From positions 1 to 59,886 of the forward strand of contig JAIWNF010000113.1 of the NCBI GenBank assembly GCA_025093555.1: DNA of 59,886 bases, read 5' to 3'. Position numbers and translations under genes: made by a program. Source of the stretch: Circinella umbellata (lineage: Eukaryota; Mucoromycota; Mucoromycetes; Mucorales; Lichtheimiaceae). The notes under the pieces are model-generated. The model was given only the letters and a program-made list of their open reading frames with translations, was not told where the DNA came from and did no database searches. Shown one piece after another: positions 1 to 9,330 of this stretch (position 1 is its first letter; each line of letters begins with the position of its first letter).

Positions 1-78
1 GGCTTCTAAGCCCTTTCGCTTTCTTCCTCCTTTGCTCAATCTATCAAGCTCTCCAAAATATCCCTCGACCTATATAAT

Positions 79-968
79 TTACAATGAGATTCGCTTAGTA
101 CGATATTTTTTTTTCCAAGTTACTATATATTCATTATTTACATTGGGCTTGCGGAATGATGGCGTAAACCGCACGAGACCATCAGCCTCTGATTCAGCAT
201 CAGACAGCTCGGGAGACATGCACTCACGACGAAGAAGCTCTTCACCACCAGGATATTGAGCCTCTAATGAAGCTTTATACTTCTGATGAGCATTTTTACG
301 CGTCGTGAGTTTCTATATAAAATAATAATCTGTAAGAAATATTTTCTTTTGATGAACAATTTTAAATTAGTTCTTATTCAATTATACTAACTTGCCAGAC
401 CCGTTTATAGCGTCGTTTACGCTGATCAATGGCGGCTTGTTGCTCGACAGTCCGGCTTGAAGATACCTTCTGGCCATGGAAGAACGTCAAGACTTGATTG
501 CGCAGTGCCTTGTCATCCAACACACAGCCGCCGGGACTACCCCTACAATACGCAGAGATGATGGCTGTCACCTCTTTGTTATGAGGTGAACGGAACGTCT
601 CATCATAATTGTATCCGTCACCATCGGTGAACAAAGCATGGCGCGAATGGATATTTCTCTATGAATTTTGATTAATGAATTTATTATATGGTCTATAGAA
701 AATATAAGATAAATTATCTTACAATCACATCATTCACGCGTTCTTTATCCATCTCAGGTGCTGTATGAACAGGAGGAGGTGGAAGTTGTTGTTGTTGGAT
801 GGTTGCCAAGTAAGCCGACATGGCATCCATCTGGACTTGCATTGCGGCCTGTCCAGCACGCAAAGAGGAGCATTCGTCCTGCACACGACGAAAACTCATT
901 TCGGTGACTCTCTCAGCATGTTGCTGGCGGCGAATGTTGTTATCGATATTGTTGTTGTTGGAAGACAT
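79..968 (-). CDS. Spliced hypothetical protein, 3 exons, 248 aa
   Basis: Reading the minus strand, exon 1 is 968-723, exon 2 is 658-392 and exon 3 is 312-79. Each junction is phase 0 with a GT donor (GTAAGA, GTTAGT) and an AG acceptor, so one frame stays open from ATG to TAA. The N-terminus is Asn/Gln-rich with a coiled-coil-like stretch and a QQQQLPPPP segment. The middle is mixed charged and hydrophobic and ends in a basic RKRRYKR patch. Exon 3 is rich in K, E and S with an acidic ELSDAESEAD motif. I recognise no catalytic domain. The shape (coiled coil, basic patch, acidic tail) would suit a DNA- or protein-binding protein, but that is inference. The consistent splice phasing makes a real gene likely; the product is unknown. 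Confidence 0.7.
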
Positions 969-2075
969 CTAATAAGTAACAAGAAAGTAAAACAATTAGT
1001 TCTTTTCTTAAAAAAAAAAGATTTATTTGAGAGTGATATTTTACTTTGGGAGTAGTAAAGTGTTTGGGGATGAAAAGAAAATAGAAGGAAGAAAAGTATA
1101 TCTTTCACTAATTACTTTTTTTATAGAGAGCTTGATATGCATGTTAAAAATCTTTTATAATGTATACATAGGGGGTATATAAAGTACTTGGCTGTTTGAT
1201 CCTTATTTATTGCTTCTCTTCCCTCTATTTCTTTCTTTTTTTTATAGCTGGTAAGGTTCTCTTCTTTTTTACTATTTGTTCAGATGAAATAATCTCTCTC
1301 AATCTAATGCTTCTTTTTTTATAGGATACGGATCTGAATTTATTACTATGATTATCCGTTCTATCTTTTTATATATAACTTTAAGTATCCCTTTGATGAT
1401 AACTGTTTATTTCTTCTTCTCACCGTCGTAACTATCTTATTCATATATGTTCTTTTATTAGATAAACCCGACAATTACTTAAATGGTTTTGTATCGTAAG
1501 TATCCTTTTCACGTTTATTTTTATGCCTTCCTTTTTACGCCATTCACTTGACTTTTCTTTTTACTAATCAACTTTCCTACATCTCTTTTCACCCGTTATA
1601 TAGATTAACAACATTTTTTTAGTAATCTCTGACATTCTCTAAGTTGACTAATCTGAGTTCCTCTCTACCTAGTTTTTCATCCGGTTGCATACTCCTCATA
1701 TCTTCTACATGCAAATAATGCATACCCCTCTTATTACTTTTACAAAATATATTTCACCCCTTCAAATAGTATGATTCGTAGTTATTTTTAAATAGTTGTA
1801 TCGTTTTTATTATTATTAAAATAATCAAATAAAATATTACTTTTAAACCTATTTCGTATATCGTCCATCTAATATTTTTTTTGCTCTTTTATTTTTTATT
1901 CTTTGGTACATCCATTCTAAATATAATGTATCAGAATAAATTAATATTACCATATACACTAGTATACATAAGGTTATGCTATGCATGCCATCGTAAAAAA
2001 AAAACTTATATGCTGCATATAGAGAGAATAGGGGTAAACCAAAATAAATATGCAGAGCTATACCCCCACTTTGGA
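969..2075. other. Intergenic, AT-rich, nothing recognised
   Basis: Low-complexity T-rich and AT-rich sequence upstream of the first minus-strand gene. Short open frames here have no codon structure or motif that I would defend. The promoter of the 79-968 gene should lie just above position 968, but I see no distinctive element. Confidence 0.5.
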
Positions 2076-2079
2076 TATA

Positions 2080-2225
2080 GGAATCCACAACTTATAACTT
2101 TAGGATTCTTACAGAGTCCAAGTTTGGCTGCAAGAATCCCAAAGTAAAAAAAGTTGTGGATTCTCTTTGTGGTTCTTAAGAATCCCAAAGAGAATCCACA
2201 ACTTTTTAACTTGTGGATTCTTAAT
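2080..2225. repeat. MITE-like palindrome built on GAATCCACAAC
   Basis: The motif GAATCCACAAC or its complement occurs four times. Around 2149-2213 it forms a near-perfect palindrome of about 60 bp with TTCTTAAGAA at its centre. The outer copies (about 2082 and 2213) are also inverted to each other. Nested inverted repeats of this kind without coding capacity are typical of small non-autonomous DNA transposons. I could not define a target-site duplication. Confidence 0.5.
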
Positions 2226-3060
2226 TGTTTGCGCAGTGACTACATATGATACCGTGCTTGATGTTTATGAGGATTATCTTGTTTCTTGTACTTGTCTTGC
2301 TCAAATCACAAATATATCACTATACAAGCACATGTATTTGTTATATATTGACAAATCTTTGTATAGTTTAGGTGCAACATGTACTTTACATTCGTTTGAT
2401 TCGTTCATCACCATTATCACAAGTAGAACAGTAACTCCACGTTATAGAAACAGAAGAGGCTTCACTTGTGGTACGTCAAGCTCTTTTCAATACAACCATG
2501 GAAAGCTATAACGTAAAAAATATGTTGATTTAGCAGTAGAAAATTAAATAATGTTTATATGTATAGAATTGCAGATTCCTTTGAGGAACTAAAGAACGAA
2601 GTTCAAAAAACGAAGAATATGAAAAGTGTACCTGTTTCTGTTCTTGGTTGAACGTTTCAAAATGAAACAAATGAGCTGAAAAGCTGGAATAGCAGAAGTG
2701 GTCCTTCAAATCGCCAGCCTCATTATTGAATATATTTTTATATGAATATAGATATTAAAATGTCAGATGGCTAAGTACATCGCTTTTTAGTTTTTTTTGT
2801 TAGGTTTTGTGAGAGAATGAAGAAGAAAAAAACAAACGCGAAAAAAATTGCATCATCGGGGCTCCATGGATTAAATGTGTCTAATTGGTTGCTGACTAAG
2901 AAAGAAGCAAAAAGAAGGAACCAATGGAAATTAACTTTTATACTTGTTTGTGCGTGGGACACTTTGATTTATATTTTATTCCCCATATTATCATAACCAG
3001 GTCTATCAATAAAGATCGTTTAATCTCTTACCTTGCTTAGTTGTGCTATATACACGTTAT
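2226..3060. other. Intergenic, nothing recognised
   Basis: AT-rich sequence with scattered short open frames and no motif that I can support as a gene. Confidence 0.4.
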
Positions 3061-3437
3061 TGTCAGGGTGTAAGACCATTCTGACGATATAACCAGCTAT
3101 GGGGTTGCTGATTGACATTCTTATCCACGGAATACTAAGAATATACGATAGCATGATTGAGAATATGATTGAATATAGAAATATTAGAATAGATATTCTA
3201 TGTAAAAGTGTTGATCATAAATATTAAATATATATTAGTTTGACATTAGTTAGTCCCTGATATTTCGACGTATATAAATAAAGAGTGTCCTGACAGCTAG
3301 GAAACAATAATCGTTTTTATTATCATATATTCTCGAGCCCTCTGTTCTTATCAGCTCTATATTCATTACGTTCCTCATACAAACTGACTGATCGAACCCG
3401 CTTGTAAATATACAATAATCGGTCATAAGCGATTACA
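3061..3437. mobile_element. Candidate solo LTR (weak)
   Basis: The segment starts TGTCAGGG and ends near GATTACA. It contains a TATAAATAAAGAG promoter-like or polyadenylation-like stretch near 3274, as expected inside an LTR. No convincing target-site duplication flanks it and no second copy is in the window, so this is only a suggestion. Confidence 0.22.
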
Positions 3438-3790
3438 GGTATAGCAGTATATATTAACTCTCTATTAAAAATAATAAAAATATCCTGGTTGTCTGCTTGA
3501 TATTACCCTACAGAAATAAATAAATAGATAGCACACACACAAACATATATATATACAGTATATATATGTAAACTACAATATAGTTCATACTCTTTACATT
3601 TTCCCACGTTCTTTCACTAGTCAGTTAAATTGCACCAAAAATATAAAAAATTAATGGTAACAAACAAAAGAAACATAATGCTGATGGTGAAACTATTGAT
3701 TTAATCTATTCATTTATGTAGTATATTAATTTCTATCACGTCTTTGATTTTATAAAAATAATAATGAAAAAGAACAAATAAAAATTAAAC

Positions 3791-5062
3791 TTACCAATGA
3801 AGTAAAAACTGTAAAAGTTCGTCTTCTTTGACGAGATGTATGGTACCATCATTAAGGGCTTTTTCAAGCTGTTGTTGCTTGTCAGCGAGCAGATCCTTCG
3901 GATTGACTGCAGTTTTATGGTGTAAACCAGTTTTATGATCCACACCATAGTCAAATCCGACGATCGCAAGCTTCTCGCCACTGTGATAATAATAATGTTT
4001 ATCAGGATAAACATCATTTTTGGTCAGTTTAAATTCTGACCAAGGGAATCTTTTCAGTTCCTTGCCAATCTTGTTTTCTAAAGAATAATATACTCTTGCT
4101 TTAGTACAAAAAGAAAAAGTAAAATGACCTGTGATGCAACTTACCGAAAAGCATGCGCATTTTATGCGCAGCTTTCGAAACACAAGAGTTCTCGGTGCGA
4201 GCTTTTTTTTGAGACACTATGTCATTGTTAAACTAATTATTAATTATCAAGCTATAAAAACATATATATAATACATGTATAAATACCGTATTCGGTTTCG
4301 TATTGGCCTATAGATATTGAACAGTAAGAAAATAATAATAATAAACTCTTTAATAGTTAACCAATGGTTCTATTAGCACTTACTTGCAACACTCCGATGG
4401 AACTGTGCCCCGATACCTTGGCTAATCAAAGCCCTTCCTGCAACATCTATATACGTCATAAACAGTTAGATTAATGCGTACAGCTAAATCCCACACTTAC
4501 TTACCAGTATTATAATACTGGAGTTGATTGTCGAATGCGTTTCTCCGCTTTGAGTAGAGAAACACACTGACATCAACGTCCAGTTTATCCTCATATGTTC
4601 CAAAAACCTCCATCAATTGCCTGACCATCCGCTCTTCAGCCTCTTTGCGGTCATGGTCGTTGGTGGGAGGAAGATCCCTTCTCAAGTTTTCTATCTCTGT
4701 TCGTTCAGAAATAAGCTTCCCAGCTTCGGTTCCAGCCCTTGAGCTACCTGTAAATATGCGCTTCAGCTCAGGGTCTGATGTACCCTTCCACTTGAAGCCC
4801 TCAGGCAGCCCGACGCCTATTATTATAATGTGAATATTAATATTTATATACGTCTATATATTACATAGTGTTTTCATATATGATACAGACTGATTTTGGC
4901 AACTTCGTACTCGGGATGAGCATCATCAGCTTGCAAGGAAGTGTAGAACATGAAAATGTTCCACTCTCCAAGTTTTCTACCACCATACTTCAAGGGAAGT
5001 TGCGGTCTGAATGTGTCGTTTTGTACACGTTCAATTGCGCTGTTGCTGATGGTTTGAGACAT
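3791..5062 (-). CDS. Spliced hypothetical protein, 5 exons, 301 aa
   Basis: Minus-strand exons are 5062-4891, 4816-4505, 4446-4384, 4216-4145 and 4077-3791. All four introns have GT and AG ends and the phases match (302 codons including stop). One donor is the weaker GTCTGT; the others are GTAAGT-like. The N-terminal third has a WNIFMFYTSLQADDAHPEYEV stretch rather like an HMG-type helix, but I cannot confirm a fold. The middle is helical and charged. The C-terminal exon has HYYYHSGEKLAIVGFDYGVDH followed by a Q/K-rich helix. There are no catalytic motifs or membrane segments. It lies about 190 bp below the start of the Cys-rich gene on the same strand. Function unknown; the gene model is well supported by phase consistency. 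Confidence 0.68.
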
Positions 5063-5186
5063 TATAATAGGATTAAAAAAATAAAAAAGTAGTAAAGAAA
5101 TACCAAATAAAAAAGGGACAGTGGCGGCCTATCATTTTGTCTGATAATTAACCCAGTCACTCCAGGCCAATTTTTAAATGGGTCAA

Positions 5187-5201
5187 ATGGGTAACCCATT
5201 A
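5187..5201. repeat. Short palindrome between two minus-strand genes
   Basis: AATGGGTAACCCATT is an almost perfect palindrome next to two GTTATAACC/GGTTATTATAACC motifs. It sits between the stop of the 5254-5907 gene and the ATG of the 3791-5062 gene, so it could be a 3' end or promoter element. Its role is unknown. Confidence 0.3.
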
Positions 5202-5253
5202 GGGTTATTATAACCTACTGATTTAGGAGTTATAACCTTTTATTTCATAAATT

Positions 5254-5907
5254 TTAGCTGAGAAATCTGTGTGCCTCTGGTGTTCTCGAGCTAGTTTCTG
5301 AAGGTGCAATGATACCAACTCTTGTATTTCTAGACCCACTGGCTGTATACCCAAAAGTACCATAGTTAACTATCTGACCATTCTGGAAAACTGGAAAAAC
5401 TGGAGGAACATGATTTGGCGAAATCTCCTTACCAATTCGAAGCTCATCAAGAGAACAAACCTTGACCATCGGCGTGCCACTTCGTCTTGATCGAAGCACT
5501 TCTGAAAGATACCAAGCAGGGAAAACCAAGGCTGGAACATCAGTTGAACGAGTCAACAACCAGGCATGAAATATAGGAATTTGACCTGATCCAGATTCGT
5601 GATAGGTCAAGTTGGAACAACCAGAACATTTATTCAAACGACATTGATCACACCAATTTCCATCCATCGATTTACCATCCACAACAACTGGGCGAAAGTT
5701 ATAACATACCCGATTCAAACAGAAACATCTTTGACACACACTATATGGACGACGATCTTGATAATCAACCTCTGGAGTCAATTTATTGGAGCGAATTCTA
5801 ATACAGGTATTAAGTACAACACAACGACGTTCGAAATCATTAATGGTTAAACTACCATTATGTGTCAAGGTAGTAGCAGAAACAGCATCAGAAATCGTGG
5901 TGATCAT
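5254..5907 (-). CDS. Cys-rich hypothetical protein, single exon, 217 aa
   Basis: An open frame runs from ATG at 5907 to a stop at 5254. An in-frame non-ATG extension upstream is not used here. Between roughly residues 65 and 105 it has a dense cysteine cluster (CQRCFCLNRVC, then CDQCRLNKCSGC), which looks like a zinc-binding module with pairs of CxxC. The remainder is a globular-looking region rich in P, S and R with no known motif. No signal peptide or membrane span is evident from the ATG chosen. Placed head-to-tail with the next gene on the same strand. It may be a nucleic-acid or protein-binding factor, or a remnant of a mobile element; I cannot tell which. Confidence 0.5.
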   Translation of the reverse strand: MITTISDAVSATTLTHNGSLTINDFERRCVVLNTCIRIRSNKLTPEVDYQDRRPYSVCQRCFCLNRVCYNFRPVVVDGKSMDGNWCDQCRLNKCSGCSNLTYHESGSGQIPIFHAWLLTRSTDVPALVFPAWYLSEVLRSRRSGTPMVKVCSLDELRIGKEISPNHVPPVFPVFQNGQIVNYGTFGYTASGSRNTRVGIIAPSETSSRTPEAHRFLS

Positions 5908-6269
5908 GATAAAGAAAAAGAGGAGCAAAGAAAATATATTTTAATATATAGCAGCAAGAGAAAGCAAACTGGGAAGAAAAAGGAAAAATAACAGTTACTA
6001 TAATTTAATGTCAAAAATATTTTCTTTTGTGGCTCAGCTACTATAACTTTCTATTTCCCGTTTAATATTTATCCATAATATTCCCTTTCTTTATTTATAT
6101 TTATATACTAATATTTTGCAGCATTCACGACTCTATTCTATTTATGTCTTTACTTTATTAATACTCTCAAATCCAAAATCCTTATTTTATTCCTTACTAG
6201 TAGTAATCCATTATCACACCCGTTTTTAAATTATTCTTTAATTGTACGTTATTTTATATCCTCTGGTTT
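5908..6269. other. Intergenic, nothing recognised
   Basis: AT-rich upstream region of the Cys-rich gene. No element recognised until the purine tract at about 6270. Confidence 0.4.
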
Positions 6270-6486
6270 AAGAGGGGGAGAATGTTACTGACTAGGTAAT
6301 ATTGGCTAAAAGAACTTAAGTAGTAAACTTGAGTTGTACAAGTCTCAGCAGCATAAAAAGCTAGCTGAGCTTGATAAATAAAAAATAACTTCTTCTTCAC
6401 TCTTTCCTCACTTTTCGATTTCTCTTTACTGTATCAATCTTGAACTAAAGGAAATTCCATTATAGACTTGGTCTTAGTCTATAACA
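6270..6486 (+). mobile_element. Polypurine tract plus LTR (family B), internal region lost
   Basis: A purine tract (AAGAGGGGGAGAA, to 6282) is followed at once by TGTTACTG..., a 204-bp block ending GTCTATAACA at 6486. A tract directly abutting a TG...CA block is the arrangement at the 3' LTR of a retrotransposon. A diverged relative lies at 8194-8375. Both share GAGTTGTACAAG, a CAGCAGNATAAAA promoter-like box and AATAAAAAAT. No gag or pol was found upstream, so the body is missing or degraded. Confidence 0.5.
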
Positions 6487-6975
6487 GTTCATATGGACTG
6501 TATACAGGAACGTATAGCTCAGTAGCGCTTTTTATGTATTTTATTAGCAATATACTTAATCACGAATCAAACAAGTACTGATTGGTAAACTTCGTAGCAT
6601 CTTATCGAACAATGAACAACTATAAAAATTCCTGTGTTGATTATAGATAGTTATTGGTAGCATGAAAAATATTATAAATAGTTATTGTTTATTTCCCATT
6701 ATGTATTACGCATAGAAGAAGGAAAGAAAATACTATATTACGTATATATTATATATATACATATGTTATTAAAGGATTCTAATAAAACTCACATGTCATG
6801 GAAATACATACATATATTATAATAGTTGATGATTACATTATTGGAGAATGTTACATTATTGTACCTACTCTTATTTTTAAATGATTATTTTATTGCTATT
6901 TTATTATTTGAGCTTCACAAACAATACGTCTGTCTGTTCAGTTTATAGCTGCGTTCCCACGCTACCTGCTGTGAC
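6487..6975. other. Intergenic, nothing recognised
   Basis: Very AT-rich (repeated TATATA tracts). No gene or repeat that I can support. Confidence 0.4.
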
Positions 6976-7065
6976 CCCCTGTTTTCGTCTGTTCATATCG
7001 GTTCTGTGGATTTCAGGTGAATGGTCAATTTCCACAGAACTGATATGAACAGACGAAAACAGGGG
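6976..7065. repeat. 34-bp inverted repeat with 22-nt loop
   Basis: 6976-7009 and 7032-7065 are reverse complements with one mismatch, around a 22-nt spacer. The arms begin CCCCTGTTTTCG and end TCTGTGG. The hairpin lies immediately before the CCTTAC-type array. It may be the end of a MITE or a fold-back element; it encodes nothing. Confidence 0.75.
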
Positions 7066-7089
7066 AACACATCCGTTTTTTCTGTACGT

Positions 7090-8193
7090 GTTACCTGCCT
7101 TAACTTATGTTGCCTTACTTGCTTGCCTTACCTGCCTTATCTTACCTGCCTTATCTACCTTACTTGCTTGCCTTACCTTACCTGCCTTACCTACCTTACT
7201 TGCTTGCCTTACCTTACTTGCCTTACCTACCTTACTTGCCTTACCTTACCTGCCTTACTTGCCTTACCTGCCTTATCTTACCTGCCTTACCTACCTTACT
7301 TGCTTGCCTTACCTTACCTGCCTTACCTACCTTACTTGCTTGCCTTACCTTACTTGCCTTACCTTACCTGCCTTACTTGCCTTACCTGCCTTACCTGCCT
7401 TACTTGCCTTAACTTACCTTACTTGCCTTACCTGCCTTACCTACCTTACCTGCCTTATCTTACTTGCCTTACCTACCTTACTTGCTTGCCTTACCTTACT
7501 TGCCTTAACTTACCTTACTTGCCTTACCTGCCTTACCTACCTTACCTGCCTTATCTTACCTGCCTTACCTACCTTACTTGCTTGCCTTACCTTACCTGCC
7601 TTACCTACCTTACTTGCTTGCCTTACCTTACTTGCCTTACCTTACCTGCCTTACTTGCCTTACCTGCCTTACCTGCTTGCCTTACCTTACTTGCCTTACC
7701 TGCCTTACCTACCTTACCTGCCTTATCTTACCTGCCTTACCTACCTTACTTGCTTGCCTTACCTGCCTTACTTGCCTTACCTACCTTACTTGCCTTACCT
7801 TACCTGCCTTACTTGCCTTACCTGCCTTACCTGCCTTACTTGCCTTAACTTACCTTACCTGCCTTATCTTACTTGCCTTACCTACCTTACTTGCTTGCCT
7901 TACCTTACTTGCCTTAACTTACCTTACTTGCCTTACCTGCCTTACCTACCTTACCTTACTTGCCTTACCTGCCTTACCTACCTTACTTGCTTGCCTTACC
8001 TGCCTTATCTTACCTGCCTTATCTTACCTGCCTTACCTGCCTTGCCTGCCTTGCCTTACTTGCCTTACTTGCCTTGCCTTACTTACCTTACCTTACCTTA
8101 CCTGCCTTACCTGCCTTACCTACCTTACTTGCCTTAACTTACCTGCCTTACCTGCCTTACTTGCCTTAACTTACCTGCCTTACTTGCCTTACC
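7090..8193. repeat. CCTTAC(C/T)TG/TTGC satellite array, about 1.1 kb
   Basis: Over 1 kb consists of shuffled short units: CCTTACCTG, CCTTACTTG, CCTTACCTA and CTTGCTTG. Higher-order blocks recur irregularly, suggesting slippage plus unequal exchange. Because the units are often multiples of three, all three plus-strand frames stay open and give LPYLPYLTCL-type peptides, which I regard as spurious. Read on the minus strand, every unit contains GGTAAG or AAGTAAG, which match the eukaryotic 5' splice-site consensus. The array is cut by an LTR-like piece and resumes at 8376. Confidence 0.92.
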
Positions 8194-8375
8194 TGTTACA
8201 GACTTGGTAACAGGCAGACTTCAGTAAAAGCGAACTCATGGTTATATGAGTTGTACAAGCCGGTTCAGCAGTATAAAAGGGCTACTGGGCTGGAAAATAA
8301 AAAATTAACCTCTTTTTCTACTGTATCATCATTTATTGACCTGGTTAAAGGTTCACTATAGATAGGACAAGTCTT
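8194..8375 (+). mobile_element. LTR (family B) inside the satellite
   Basis: TGTTACAGACTTGG... runs to about 8375 and resembles the 6283-6486 LTR: shared GAGTTGTACAAG, CAGCAGTATAAAA, AAATAAAAAATTAAC and a TATAGA run near the end. Satellite units flank it on both sides, so it probably inserted into, or was overgrown by, the array. The 3' end lacks a clean CA and no exact target duplication is visible. Confidence 0.45.
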
Positions 8376-8457
8376 ACCTACCTTACGTGCCTTAACTTAC
8401 GTTGCCTTACTTGCTTTGCCTTACTTATCTTACTTGCCTTACCTACCTTACTTGCAA
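8376..8457. repeat. Continuation of the CCTTAC satellite
   Basis: The same unit vocabulary as 7090-8193 (CCTTACTTGCC and CCTTACCTACC) resumes after the LTR-like piece, with some diverged units such as TTACGTGCC. Confidence 0.8.
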
Positions 8458-8687
8458 AATAACCTTTTTTTATTCTATCCTTGCTAGTGGAATATTCACA
8501 CTAAACTTTTTTTATTTCATGTTCAGTTACTAATTATTCGCTGATGCAATATTTAATTATCATCATGTATAGGGAGTTAATCATTAATTATTAAAGTTTA
8601 TTAAAATGTAATTTTAATAAAACATTTAATTAATTAATATTAATGTTTAATTATTGTTATATCAATAAAATATAATAAAATAAAAGG

Positions 8688-9090
8688 GACATGAAGAAGT
8701 CAACGAGACCCAAAAGAACAATAATTGAACTCAAGTTTATTAAAATAAAATATTATCTCTATTTATATGAATCTTATTATCAGTGGGATATATTGATATG
8801 TGTATACGTAAGATTTATATCTGTCATGGCCATGTGAATTATGAATAGAAGATTAATGATATTAAGATTAGACTTTGAGCGGTTGACGATATGATATATG
8901 TACGCAGCTGTAACCTTATATCATTATAGAAGACGGACTTCTGTGTTCTTATAAATTATGGTCCAAATAGGGAAATACACGAATGTCAGCAAAGCATAAT
9001 TAAAGATACGTACGCTATACTTTAATAATTAGAATGACAAATAATTATCTTTATGAATAATATGTGTTGGATACAACAATTATAAATAAA
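8688..9090 (+). pseudogene. Fragment of the last exon of a family P gene, inverted
   Basis: This stretch matches the reverse complement of about 49600-49985, the last-exon end and downstream region of family copy F2, at roughly 85-90% by eye. The recognisable peptide is KSTRPKRTIIELKFIKIKYY, in a frame that is broken upstream. Its orientation is opposite to the nearby F1 pseudogene, so an inversion or a separate insertion is needed. It cannot be functional alone. Confidence 0.6.
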
Positions 9091-9140
9091 AAAAAATAAA
9101 AAAAAATAAAAGAAAAATATTTTTTATTATAATTAAGAAA

Positions 9141-9330
9141 GATCAATATTTATATTGATCAAAAAGGTTTATATTAAATGTTTACATTTAATATAAAACT
9201 TATAGGCAAAGAATACTTGGACGAATCCTATTAGTCACATAATTTTTAGTACGAGCTCAAAAATTAGTAGATGCTTGACAGAGTAATAACAATATAAAAT
9301 TAATTTACTGTTTACAGTAAAATTAATTGT
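9141..9330. repeat. Cluster of three AT-rich hairpins
   Basis: There are three consecutive inverted repeats. 9141-9160 is GATCAATA...TATTGATC. 9168-9197 has a perfect 13-bp stem with loop TTTA. About 9296-9328 has a stem ending TTTACTG/CAGTAAA, again around TTTA. Two of the loops sit inside GTTTAC, so the hairpins look related to each other. No coding content. Confidence 0.6.

Noticed and set aside
5109..5240. hAT-type terminus (CAGTGGCGG) near 5118
   Set aside because: No matching inverted end or 8-bp duplication found in the window.
7090..8193. CRISPR array
   Set aside because: No conserved repeat with unique spacers; the units are short and contiguous in a eukaryotic context.
7021..8210. 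Long open frames in all plus frames (up to 349 codons) rich in Leu-Pro-Tyr and Thr-Cys-Leu
   Set aside because: They are by-products of the CCTTAC satellite, whose units rarely form stops. No start context, domain or codon bias of a real gene.
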